The notes below the pieces were generated by a model, which saw only the letters and a list, made by a program, of their open reading frames with translations, searched no databases and had not been told where the DNA came from. Below are positions 46,401 through 56,000 of a stretch of 64,000 nucleotides of DNA, one piece after another; positions within the stretch are counted from its first letter, which is position 1, and the number at the start of each line of letters is the position of its first letter. This DNA is from Bacteroidota bacterium (GTDB lineage: Bacteria; Bacteroidota; Bacteroidia; UKL13-3), in assembly GCA_947477885.1 (NCBI GenBank), contig CANJUD010000002.1, forward strand, positions 124,001-188,000. Direction: 5' to 3'. Position numbers and translations under genes: made by a program.

Positions 46401-49400
46401 ACCCTGCTCCGCTGTTTCCGTTAGGACTTCCTACAACGGCACTATTACCCGAAAACGCAGCATCGGTTAATGTTCCATTGAGTTTATAACGCAAAGCCCA
46501 AGCTCTTGCAGGATCATTGGCATGCACAAAAATTGCACTGTCGTCTTTAACCAGCAGCAAAGTAGTATCACCGCAAAAAACCCTGGCATTACTAAAATTA
46601 TTGGGGATATAAAATCTCTCATATGGGTCGCCAGTTAACGACTTCTGCATCACATATCCATCAACTTTAGAGGCACCAGTTTTAAGCAGCCTAGTTAAGG
46701 TCTTGGAATTTACTGTGTTATTGGAACCTCTTGCATTATTGTTTGATAATACAATGCTTTTTTTATTTTCCTCCCAATACCCTTCATATTTGTCAAGATT
46801 ATCTGTAATTGATTTACCAACAGCGTAATATTTTTTAGTTTGAAAATTGTAGGCACGATAAAATCTAGTGTCGCTGGAAACGGTGTAGACAGAACTATCA
46901 TCCATGGTTACTGTGGCACCCCAGGGCCCACAACTACCAGAAGAGCAAGTTTGATCAGTCTTCACCTCATAAACGCTAGAAAAATTATTATTGGCACCGA
47001 TGTCTATAACATAAATTGTATTATCTGTGCCGTAGCCAGAAATAATTCTTTTATTATTGATGGCATAGGCATAATTTGCATTTGGCATGTCTGTGTAACC
47101 TTTATTTTCAAAAACACCAGAAGGGTTCAGTTTATAATAGATCTGATATGTTGTGCCAGAATTATTTGTGTAATGATATGAAATCAGCACAATACTATCA
47201 TTCATACCAATATATTCGCCAAAAACAACGCCACTTGTTTGATATATATTTTTAATTGTCTGAACTAACTCCCATGTATACTTTTTCTTTCTATACACAT
47301 CCACCTCGCCACTGTTGTTCGCACCCCTCCCCTTAGCATATACCATGGCATAATTGCCGGCCATGGTAACCTTGTATCCATAATTGCCTCCGCTAGTAGC
47401 ATCAATTTTGTAATGCAACATCAATTTACCCGCATAGCCAACAAGGGCGTTGCTAAAGTCGGAATAATAGTAATTATTATTGATAATTTTATAAGCCCTC
47501 AATTTATAGGAGAAGCCAGTACCGTTAGCTTTAGCAGTTTTTAGCATATCGGTATATTTTCTTCTTCCTGCCACTTTTATTGTGTCTATTTCCACACCAT
47601 CTCTATACACAATAAAGCCATAATTGCTAGATGCATCATACTTAAAATTCAAATCGATGTAATCGAAATTACTATCGCTGGCATAGGTAAGTTGGGGAGG
47701 CGATAGCTTGGGATAAACAAAATTTGCACTTACCGCTTGCGAGTAAAAACTACGTTCGTTTCGGGTTGCAAATGCGTCCACCTTATAGGCATAGGTGGTA
47801 CCAAAAATACCAGAAGTATCGGCATAGGCCAATCTAGAACTATCGAGAATGGTAATTAGTAATTGATTATCTCTGAACACCCTATAACCGTTTATGCCTC
47901 TAATTGTGGGTATCTGCCAAGTTAGTTTTACAAAATTTTCCAAATTACTATTCTGCACAGCTTGTAAATTTACAGGTGCAATAAGGGAAGGCGTTTGTGC
48001 CTTTACTTTCCAAGGCCGAGACTCAAAAGTATTGGTATCGCGCTGGGCAATAACCGTAACAAAATATGCTAAAGTAGTATCAGGAATAAAAGAAATATCT
48101 TCAAAATCAAAACTTTTAGCCTTATCTGTAAAACCTAAATATTTATTGCCCCGATATATTTTGAATCCAGCAATATTGGTAGGCTTATATTCCCACGTAA
48201 GCTTTACTGCATCTTTTAGGACAGAATATCCTGCTTGCAAGTTCTGCACTATTTGGATGGAAGGGAATGCTGCCTGGGCACTTTCGCGTGTAGACTTTAT
48301 GAGTCGTGTTCCCATTTTTTGATAACAGATAATGCTATAATTATATATTTCATTCGGCGACCCCGTGCTATCATATAAAGTAAAAGTAGAACCTGTATTA
48401 ATTTTGCCTAATATCAGTGCGCCGCGTCTTACTTCATAATAACTATGATTGTCGTATAAGTGACTCCAACTTAGTAGTACTTGATTGGAACTTGGCAGCG
48501 GTGTTGCCTTAAAATTAATAACTGGCACTAAACCGGGAAACTTGGCACTGGTAACAGCTGGCTTCGATAATTTAACTTCATCATCGATATTCCAAAATGC
48601 TTTAACACTGTAATTATATTGAATATTTGAAGACCCGAACGAATCGATAAATTCACGTGCCTCACCCTTACCAACGGTTCCAATTTGTGATAAATCGCGA
48701 TAAATTATAAATCCTGAAAAATTATTACTACTTACATTCCATCTAATTTCCACAGTTTTATCCGTACTATTTGCAGCGGCTGTGGCATTGGAAGGTTCTG
48801 CTATGTTATTATCAATTGCTGAAGGCCGATAGGTAGTATCGGTAAAATTAATGGTTCTATTATCTTTAGTAGATTGAAAATCGGTAATAGATAAATTATT
48901 AGCCGACAATTTAATATTGGCACCTGCTGCTGCTGCATAATAAGACAGCGCTGCACTTTCCCCTTTGTTAACATTAACAGAAATGGTGGTGGTTGGCACT
49001 ATCATTTCATAATAACCTGAAGAATCAGTATAGGCACTGGCAGTATTAATGCGGCCTGCTTCTTTAAGGTATCGTATATACCCTCCCCCCCCATTAGATT
49101 TATATCCCCTGATAAAGTAATCATAATAACAGTCTACACGAATACCTGCTATGCCCTTACTATTATATAAATTAGTGACCGTACCTTTTATTTTTCTTTG
49201 CGAAATAACTTTGCCGGAAGCTACAACCCAAGCAGAACTGCCCTTACCGGTTGTTTTTGGAGCAATCGCTTTTAATTGAAACACAAAATCTGTCCCGTCA
49301 TCAGTTGTAAAATAATTATACGTTCTAACATCACTAGCAATACTTTTTTCAAAACTTCCATTTACATAAAGTTCGAAAGCAGAAGGCACAATATAGGTAG

Positions 49401-52400
49401 GATAATCCCATTGCAGGAATATGTGAGTTGACCTATCCTTGGAAGCTTTAAAATTGCTTGGAGCTGTATAATTATTTGCTTGCTTACTGGCATAGCCCTT
49501 TGTTTGCGTGCCATTGGAAGCGTTGGTTACTGAATAAAATACTTTACCCATATATTTCCAGCACGATTGTATGGTAAAGTTTATGGCTTCCCCTTTATAA
49601 TTATCTTTTAAAATATAATTATAATTTCTAATATTATTGGCAGCAACTTCTATGGAATCTATCACATTGGTTGCTGAATTACTAGCCGTAATTAAATAAG
49701 TTTGGTGCTTTACTTTTGCACTCACAACGCGGTCCCATTCCACTTTGATATACCCATTATTAGCTACTCCATTATTGGCAACGGTAAGCCCCGATGGCGG
49801 TGGAAGGTCAGGCATATATGTCTCATTATATGTAGATGCTAACCATAAAGCAGATCTAGATTCCGGGGCCAATTTAGCAGTTTGATTACCATACAGATAA
49901 ATTACATTAGGCAATGCTGTTTCATCTATAAATTTATAGCTTTTACTACCTGTGCTAGTAGTCATTTCCTTTCTTATAAAGAATGTTTCAAAAACCTTAA
50001 GTGTAGTATGATAGCGGTTAATATAAAAACCATCAAAATTATAGTCAACACCCAAGTTAGTATTTATAGTTACAATCACAGAGTGTGAATTGTCTGAACT
50101 TACCGTAGTGGCACAATTATATGGCTTTGGCAAAGTTGCGGTGGTAATAGTATTAGAACCACCAACGAAAGTACCCGCTGTGGTGCACACAAAATTTGCT
50201 TTACCAATAGTACGATAAGCTTTTACTTCATACGTGTAATTTGCACTAAATAAAATATTATAATCCTTAAAAAGATAACTATTAGTTTTATTCTGGAACA
50301 CTGTGGCAATACTATCCCCACCTCTATATATGATGAACCCAGTATTAGCACCTCTATAATTCCACTTCAATTGCACATAGCCACCACTATCTTGCTGATC
50401 TATACTTTTTAGGTCAATATTAGTAACTCCTGCCAAACTTGGGAAAGGTCTAATTTCATGAAAAAAGTAATTATATGATATTAATTTCTTAGTGCCATTA
50501 GGAGTAGTATTCCCCACAGCATAAAATGCCACTTTATACTGATAATTTTGACCGGGAACACCTGCGGTATCAATATAATCCAAATAGCCATTGGTTCTAT
50601 TACCGATGGCTTCCAGTTTGGTGCTTAGTAATATATTATTCCTGAAAACTTGCCATACAAATGACCGATTGGGGTTATTTTCCCATTTCCAATGCAAATG
50701 CGGCCTATTACCATTTAATATATACGAAAAACTGACATCTTGGGTCCAAAGTTCGATATACGACGGGGCATTCAAATGCAGATTGTTTGTTACCACCGCA
50801 GGATTGTTATTATTCTTTTCCAAAGAATCTTTAAAATTATACGTAAAAATCACATTTGAAATTTCAGGCACGGCATTGCTTAACTCATAATTAAATATCG
50901 AATCAGCGAAATTCAAACCTGCTTTTTTTGCGGTAATTGTTAAAGTTGCTTTTGTACCAAAATATATATTAGGGATGGTAAATGCCCCCCCGCCATCGGT
51001 GGTTGTATTATAAATAAAAGTATCGCGCAGATAGGTGGTTTTGGCAGTAATGCTCACATTCTCATAGCCTATTCTAAAGGTATCGGCAGAAACGATATAA
51101 CCTGACACACTGCCAATAGGCAGCACCATGCCAGTATCTTTTACTATCATAATTACACCATCATCCTTCCAAAGTTCAAGTTCGTAAATATGTTTTTTTC
51201 CATAGGTGGGTTTTTCATCGGTGTAAGAAACGTCAGCTGCTGTCAAGTCTGACAAAATATTTCCATCGCGTCTCACTCTTAATTTACCGGCAAATGCACC
51301 CATATTGTTCCAGTTTAAATTTATTTTATTGGCATATAAATTTCTAGAAGCCATAAAACTAACCGGAGTGGTTGTTGCAACTAGGGTATCGGCAGCTAAA
51401 TAAGAGCTCGTACCAATGTTATAACCTCGCAGTATATAGGAATATGACTTGCCATTTACGATATTATTTGCACCACTATATGCAAATGAATCCGAGAAGG
51501 TAATGGCATTAGTATCTATATTAGCTATCAATAAATTATCTCGATATAAATAAAATTGCGAAGCAAAATCAGATTTATTTTTCCAATTTAGAACTACTTT
51601 TCCTGGATAGCTATTTGAGCTCGCTGCTAATTTAGGCCTTTGATAGGTTAACGTATTAGCCGTTAAGCTTGGAATGGTTGAACTTAGTAAAGTACCATTG
51701 CCAATTATAAACATATTTAAGGCATAAGTATGGTAACTATTGGGCCCGACAAAATGCTTAAAACTTCCATTTACGCCATAAGCAGCAGAATTAAAAGTAT
51801 CTATTTGAAAACTATAAATTTCTTTACCATAGGTACTATCATATAGCGAAACATAAATGCTGGTATCATTTGCCTTTCGCAAAGTAGAAGTAGGAATATT
51901 CCAAACTATATCTATATATGAATCGCTTTGTTTTTGATTATAAAAAGTGGCACTTACGGTTTGAGTTTTGGTATAAATCAAATTGCCCATACCCATGTTG
52001 CCAGTATAAATTTCAAACACATAGGTGTTGCTGGCCTCCAAGCTATCTAACTTTTCTAATATATAATTTGGATCAGCATTGGTAAACTGCTTGTAAAAAG
52101 CACCATTTTTTTTAATACGGTAGTGGATGCCAGATCCACCTGCGCTGATTATTTCAGTAATTTTGTTCCAACTTATTCTAAAAGAGTCAGTAGATTTATT
52201 AAGATTTACTGCCTGAAAAATATTGTATTCCGGCGTGTTTGTGCAAATCACATATTTTTCTTGGTAGTCAAGAAAATAAAGTGAATCGGAATTATCATAA
52301 TTATAGCCATCATAAGGTGAGTTAAACTTAAAACCACATTTCACCTTATACTTGTTCCTAGAGTTGGGGGTAACTTTATCATTGAACGAGGAATCGGTCC

Positions 52401-52971
52401 CGCTTACTGTGCCCACTAAAGTGTCGTTTCTATAAACAAAATATTTGTGGCCATATACCATTGAATTGGTATCAAGCGGACTCCATGAAATCTTCACTTC
52501 GTTATTATTATTTAATAGTGCAACGTCTCCCGTCTTTAATTTTAACTTTTCCGTGTAGTCGGGAATTCTAAGGGTATCTAAATTTGCATGAAATTCTGAA
52601 GAACCCACACGATGGTTTTCATAAAACAAATAATCTCCTCGGTAACGATATAAACCGATTGGAGAACAGTTATAGGGAGAATTATAGAATTTAGAGATGT
52701 TACTATTATAGCCACTAGTTTTACCGAAAGCACCTGAATCCACAATATAAGTCTTAGTCCAATTAAACGTATATATTTCAAACTCAATTTTCACTTTATT
52801 GGGACAAAATTTATAAATTAAAAAATTATAAATTACTTGCGACTTAAAATCGGCACCATTTATATTATAGTTGAATGATTGAGCTTGCGCAACAGATGCA
52901 CCAAATGAACTTATGCCAACAATCCATACAAGAAACTTTAACATGGCTTTTTTTATCATTCTATTTTTCAT
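40459..52971 (-). CDS. Giant T9SS-exported multidomain surface protein (4170 aa)
   Basis: The protein has a signal peptide (1-30, cleavage after AQA) and a type A T9SS signal at the C terminus (PNPTSKEVQLKLSNL ... LAKGIYMIGV). Between them are at least thirteen fibronectin-III-like units, each with a strand of the type G-[FY]-x-[IV]-Y-R-[DGN]-x (for example GFIIYRGGDS, GYRVFRDNQL, GFIVYRDGVE). Three carboxypeptidase-regulatory-like beta-sandwiches are at about 618-684, 1258-1384 and 2288-2368 (VSGYIVSAD, IKGTVTNLYN, IQGYVLSGV). A propeller-like region is at about 1851-2198. A ~450-residue region that is not FN3-like starts at about 2743 with LRDPPGD and contains a Gly-rich hydrophobic segment (about 3085-3130). 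A Big_5/SbsA-like Ig domain is at about 3451-3561, and two GWN repeats (PGWNSLSF, EGWNMIGY) at about 3791 and 3878. It is a likely adhesin or matrix component. It follows the 1839-codon gene by 31 bp. Confidence 0.9.
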   Translation of the reverse strand: MKNRMIKKAMLKFLVWIVGISSFGASVAQAQSFNYNINGADFKSQVIYNFLIYKFCPNKVKIEFEIYTFNWTKTYIVDSGAFGKTSGYNSNISKFYNSPYNCSPIGLYRYRGDYLFYENHRVGSSEFHANLDTLRIPDYTEKLKLKTGDVALLNNNNEVKISWSPLDTNSMVYGHKYFVYRNDTLVGTVSGTDSSFNDKVTPNSRNKYKVKCGFKFNSPYDGYNYDNSDSLYFLDYQEKYVICTNTPEYNIFQAVNLNKSTDSFRISWNKITEIISAGGSGIHYRIKKNGAFYKQFTNADPNYILEKLDSLEASNTYVFEIYTGNMGMGNLIYTKTQTVSATFYNQKQSDSYIDIVWNIPTSTLRKANDTSIYVSLYDSTYGKEIYSFQIDTFNSAAYGVNGSFKHFVGPNSYHTYALNMFIIGNGTLLSSTIPSLTANTLTYQRPKLAASSNSYPGKVVLNWKNKSDFASQFYLYRDNLLIANIDTNAITFSDSFAYSGANNIVNGKSYSYILRGYNIGTSSYLAADTLVATTTPVSFMASRNLYANKINLNWNNMGAFAGKLRVRRDGNILSDLTAADVSYTDEKPTYGKKHIYELELWKDDGVIMIVKDTGMVLPIGSVSGYIVSADTFRIGYENVSITAKTTYLRDTFIYNTTTDGGGAFTIPNIYFGTKATLTITAKKAGLNFADSIFNYELSNAVPEISNVIFTYNFKDSLEKNNNNPAVVTNNLHLNAPSYIELWTQDVSFSYILNGNRPHLHWKWENNPNRSFVWQVFRNNILLSTKLEAIGNRTNGYLDYIDTAGVPGQNYQYKVAFYAVGNTTPNGTKKLISYNYFFHEIRPFPSLAGVTNIDLKSIDQQDSGGYVQLKWNYRGANTGFIIYRGGDSIATVFQNKTNSYLFKDYNILFSANYTYEVKAYRTIGKANFVCTTAGTFVGGSNTITTATLPKPYNCATTVSSDNSHSVIVTINTNLGVDYNFDGFYINRYHTTLKVFETFFIRKEMTTSTGSKSYKFIDETALPNVIYLYGNQTAKLAPESRSALWLASTYNETYMPDLPPPSGLTVANNGVANNGYIKVEWDRVVSAKVKHQTYLITASNSATNVIDSIEVAANNIRNYNYILKDNYKGEAINFTIQSCWKYMGKVFYSVTNASNGTQTKGYASKQANNYTAPSNFKASKDRSTHIFLQWDYPTYIVPSAFELYVNGSFEKSIASDVRTYNYFTTDDGTDFVFQLKAIAPKTTGKGSSAWVVASGKVISQRKIKGTVTNLYNSKGIAGIRVDCYYDYFIRGYKSNGGGGYIRYLKEAGRINTASAYTDSSGYYEMIVPTTTISVNVNKGESAALSYYAAAAGANIKLSANNLSITDFQSTKDNRTINFTDTTYRPSAIDNNIAEPSNATAAANSTDKTVEIRWNVSSNNFSGFIIYRDLSQIGTVGKGEAREFIDSFGSSNIQYNYSVKAFWNIDDEVKLSKPAVTSAKFPGLVPVINFKATPLPSSNQVLLSWSHLYDNHSYYEVRRGALILGKINTGSTFTLYDSTGSPNEIYNYSIICYQKMGTRLIKSTRESAQAAFPSIQIVQNLQAGYSVLKDAVKLTWEYKPTNIAGFKIYRGNKYLGFTDKAKSFDFEDISFIPDTTLAYFVTVIAQRDTNTFESRPWKVKAQTPSLIAPVNLQAVQNSNLENFVKLTWQIPTIRGINGYRVFRDNQLLITILDSSRLAYADTSGIFGTTYAYKVDAFATRNERSFYSQAVSANFVYPKLSPPQLTYASDSNFDYIDLNFKYDASSNYGFIVYRDGVEIDTIKVAGRRKYTDMLKTAKANGTGFSYKLRAYKIINNNYYYSDFSNALVGYAGKLMLHYKIDATSGGNYGYKVTMAGNYAMVYAKGRGANNSGEVDVYRKKKYTWELVQTIKNIYQTSGVVFGEYIGMNDSIVLISYHYTNNSGTTYQIYYKLNPSGVFENKGYTDMPNANYAYAINNKRIISGYGTDNTIYVIDIGANNNFSSVYEVKTDQTCSSGSCGPWGATVTMDDSSVYTVSSDTRFYRAYNFQTKKYYAVGKSITDNLDKYEGYWEENKKSIVLSNNNARGSNNTVNSKTLTRLLKTGASKVDGYVMQKSLTGDPYERFYIPNNFSNARVFCGDTTLLLVKDDSAIFVHANDPARAWALRYKLNGTLTDAAFSGNSAVVGSPNGNSGAGSVYFFNFNYSANDPLSVTASKGTIAGKVKIAWTVSNKKINDYYNIYRDGELIDNTAANQFVYYDATGIPGKEYHYAVRIVDTAGNMSNDISDVGYATSDGSIQGYVLSGVSSSGIPNVQVKAYATIDGETFAYYTNTNASGKYNFKNVYYNKAATFYIVPFLAGHKLNRDTTSVDVDLQATQGSAAPFYDLTSYVVKGVIARNTVNCGLDSVNVVFNTIFKNGTTSKIATSTNEQGAYSFVYDPADQTIDYYSIAVDTFRVVTRNNIQDTEFFKFDHVFYDKINLTASSTATYNFYDTAAFPLIIDVKTACGIIPGVNKFILYIASEDGCYEKSITTNNSGHALVFLPALKYSITVKDVETPSANNIQVVNYLSQRNNEIDFSTFGGSDSLRDYAYKNPFVTAFIYHRPPEINMYGFKRYLCNPPQGTEIPIIKQGATIGLNPFVKEVHYASSCGVAGGYVHIINDAAAVGDTTIYFDPVTNSFPKYYFTANGPNVVSPHLKNIVVQYYTADDVFMGDKQYLVIVEGIASTPGSDFIVDVDTSSSGLVQMPLFVLRDPPGDASFSYIEKNTSFKNSLEVSSSDEFAVGNRMELETEIFGAGVRAEFAAKGGGSDGEHVGYEVSVENKQRISTSPVSNIFSADGSTFMVGDRADVIVGGGVVNAYGIANEIIVDDSCHILNKKKIATSYNGLKTTWVYTVDQIMHLIDNYALDIEAISAGQLSSVGVSADKFLAVTKLRKKNWENVLEYHRTKSVPYYNLCNTANYDNIPEPYKTQIRLWSKEGFCDIIGSYVTDASGNVSFVLKPNITWTQALIEKYNKVSEVVRNLSDYKFQLKNATGVSWSQTRLDNMNLDKAYNGLFGFEAENISFSGGGSSFSKEQTVAKSRSSGYDQSSYMDVEAFAGLTFGAEVTTFLGAFAGIGVGVTGGAITTVASATGNVGVTFNFHHQQDQSSTTSFDTSITTGFELNDETAGDQYSVLAFKGIEKNHTPYFVTLGGRSACPPEPGTIYRDDVRIAFERPDGSKVTFPMKGLDPSKQVIVPIKLTNMNPFNEEREFMLEIRPETNQNGAIIREGGKIIGQSVIRVPAQTSQYTNLFIEPNPYYSEYLDIEVGFGSACNWGTIADSTIFMSFYFNSPCSKVSILSPTNNWSIKKEKLKDEQIIFTLGDYDINNKNLDSILMEYKKFGDNKWTQFWAISREELATYYEAERFSGNPPTYPVVWKITNNRKIIDGNYDIRAVSKCDVGGYMYSNITSGKINRSALYVIGDPKPSDGVLSKGEEISVAFNEAINCYGVDSSSQYISFTVAESNVRISTQVYCNQLNGLVFKISDADMAKFDGKLINAKLYNIVDINGNGLAGDTVKWSFVISNNPIFWATNNLEFNITAGTSDSIVTYLFNTGNISRQFSLNGMNGVLDAKPQYPSNLVTLAGMPILVKINATNLKPDSSYTYLLKATIPGFSDLNLSVKVNVYSNDVQWRVNRSLYSTTANIIANFKINGDTSKDSRDKIAVIIDNTVRGFANIRKIDGYWAAYITVYGSSADNGKPMEFRIWKASSGTEFDARPAVSYNYVINKVFGTLLEPIILDVNTAKDTVRYIPLVPGWNSLSFNTVLPSDSINKVLGRLRNSRGTFIKTLNTSAAYNQTKWVSTINLDRLRADSGYMIYLTDYDTLLFSGAASTPKTIPLKEGWNMIGYSYATDKPINSVLRDTASDDGDIIKTSFGEGVSMFDGNNSRWVGSLDTLRRFKSYMIKVQNKDGGTAYKTNYVPFGKTKGLTAVRSAEYGNNMYIQGKILLNGFWSLHDGDQVFAYVGNECRGVGTLEYISALGQSYVSMFVYANKDSEIVSFQILSLADSAWYDCIDSFPFTTNQISGSFSEPYVFKNMNSLMPYTNAKTLISAEVDAYPNPTSKEVQLKLSNLNNQPLEISLTDMSGKKIWNTTIRPDQSTYNYMIDLDKLGLAKGIYMIGVNSHNLAKVIKLVKVN

Positions 52972-53002
52972 AATAATTTGCTTTAAACTGTTTTTTAAAT
53001 TG

Positions 53003-56000
53003 TTATTTTACTATTTGTATTTTTTGAATTTCAGGCGATAATTCATGATTAAATACAATGAAATATAAACCTTGGCTCAATTCACCAAGCTGAATAGTAT
53101 AATACCCTGCTATTATATTTTCGGAACTACTTTTTACAAGTTGGCCGAATTGGTTATATATCTTATATCCTGTAAATTTTTTAGCCCCATCTACCTTTAT
53201 ATTTATGAAGTCGGATGCAGGATTGGGGTATAACTCTAGGTCTGATTTTGACACCGCCAAGATCCCTGTGTTTGATATTACATCAATTACTCTGGTAATG
53301 GTATTTACTGCTTTATTACCCACTGGGTCGGTAATTTGATAACGCAGTTCATAGATACCAGCCTTTGCCAAATCTACACTGCCTGTAATTGACACTGACA
53401 GATCGGCATCATCATAAAAGGCATCAAATTTATCGACACCAGGCTCATTATAAGCAACTGCGGTATCCCGCTTCATAAACTTCTCCAATGAATTTCCTTT
53501 TAAAATTAACCAAGGCTTAGAAGTTTTTTGCAAAAGTATAGTTCTTACTTTGGAAGATTTGTTTCCGCTTTGATCGGCAACATCGTAGTAAATATATTGA
53601 TACTGCCCAACATACATTTTATCTATCTTAACGGAATCAACAATAGTCCAATTGAGTGCCGTAAAATAATTATCGCTTGCCGCGTATCCAGGATCTTTAA
53701 AACCAGCATTACGCGTAGCTTCTATCACAATGGTATCGCCGCCAGCTAGATTTATTTGCGGCGCTTTGGTATCTCTCACTATCACAACGCGCGATTCAGT
53801 ACCTCTATTTTTAAAACTATCTTCGGACTGATATAATACTTTGTAACTTCCCAACATTAAATTATTGACATTAGAAATTGTGGTATAACTTAAATTTTTT
53901 GAGTAATTATCGAATATGCTTTGCACCCCAGGATCAACAAATGTATCGCCTACTTCCAAATATAATGGATTTGCTCCACTTAAGTATATAATTGGCCTTG
54001 TAGTATCTCCTACTATCACTGTGCGAGATATACTTGCACAATTATTTTTGGGATCGCACGCGGTATAATTGAGTTTGTAAGTTCCGAATTTTTTAATATT
54101 TACACTACCCACAACATTTATATTTGAAGCATTTATAGCACCATAAATTGAATCAAAAGCTGAAACACCAGGGTCAGAAAAATTGCTATTAATATCGACA
54201 TAAATTAAGCTATCACCATTTAGGGTAATAATTGGAGCTTGATTATCAGCCGCTACATATACCAACCTTTTTACAGTGTCAGCTATATTTCCATTTAAGT
54301 CGGTTGCATTATAATAAATATAAAATGAGTCAACATTTACATTATTATAAAACAAACCCGTAGCGTTTGCAGGAAAATAACCATCTACTGCGTCCCAGGC
54401 TATGGCTCCCGAGTCATTATAAACTTTACCTCTTCCTACTACATCGGGGTTTGCACCTATAATAGTAATAACGGGGGCTTCGGCGTCAGGGATTACAAAC
54501 AACCCAAAATCTTCAAACTCCGCAAAAAGTTCTGGCCCGCAGGGTTTAGCCACAGACTTCCCAAAATTAGTGGCAAATCTTATGAGAGTTTCGCCATATG
54601 CAATATTTAACGGAACAACTACTGAGTCACTCCATACACTTGAACTATTACTTGTAATTTGATTGATAATTTCACTATTATCAAAAGTGCCATCATGATT
54701 TATATCAATCCAAACAATTTGATTCACTGAGTTTTGTGCCGTATTTCTTGAAACCACAAATGGGTATTTACCACCTGGAGACACACAAAATGTACTCGTA
54801 TTTGAATAGTCTGAATAACTAGAAATACCTGATTTGGAGGCAAACCTCTTATGATGTAATTGAATTTCATTTATTCCAATATCGCTTTGAATGTATTGCA
54901 CAGTGGGCACACAAGAACTGGGCACTATTGTAATAAATAGAGATTTGGTTACAGTTGCAGAACCCACGCTATTGGTAGCTACTAGTGTTATATCATAAGT
55001 ACCTACCGAATCGGTAATAATCAAAGCCTCGCCGGCTGTCTTTCCTGAAATAAAAATAACATGAGAAGAATTTGAAGACCACTGCCAAGAAGTTGGACCT
55101 TGACCCGAAATATCTTTAAGGAGTATGGTATCCCCATGTGTAAAATAGTTTGATTTTGACGTTACATAGCAATTTTCGCTGTCACCTATATAATCTAAAA
55201 TAAAATCGACTACAGGCGCAGATGTAGGTTTAACAATGGTAATGGTAGAACAAAACGTATCAGCACCACCGCAGTCAGACACTGCCAAGCAAACTTGATA
55301 GCTCCCTGGCGAACTAAATGAATTACTATAAGTGCTACCCGTATTTACTAGATTATTATCTAGTAGCCAATTGTAGATGGCCCCTGGCTTGTAATTTAGT
55401 ACCTGCGAATTTACATTTACGCCTACAAATGCTGTAGACGGAATTGCGGTAAATGCTGCAACAGGCTTGCTGTACTTTTGGGCAGTTGGCCACCAATTAG
55501 CTTCCCAACCGGCATTCCCAGAAGGATTAAAAAAAGACCACTCTATATAAAATCTACCTGACTTGGCTATAATTTTCCCTGGGCTATAAGTGCCAGTCCA
55601 GCCATTGCCGCTATGCAATGGAGTTCCGGTTTTCGAATCCACCCCATCCCAAATTCTTAAAAAGGAATAGTAATTGGCTACATCAAATTTCGTGAATTCC
55701 ATATTTAATATCCCCGCACAAGGGTCGATAAGCATACTGCAATAGCCATAATAGCCATGGGTGCCATTTACCCCGCCGTCGTCGTAGAAACTAGCTTTGG
55801 GCAAAACAGACTTTGAATTCTGGCACATATTTACAACGGGCACTACTTCAATATAAGCACTCTTGCAAATTTTGCTGGACCCCATGGCATTAAACCCCTG
55901 CAAACAAATTTCATATAATCCAGGTGTATAAAACTGAATTGATACTTCATTACTATTAGGCGTTGAATTTAAAAAATCGTAATCAGTCCCCTTGGTCCCT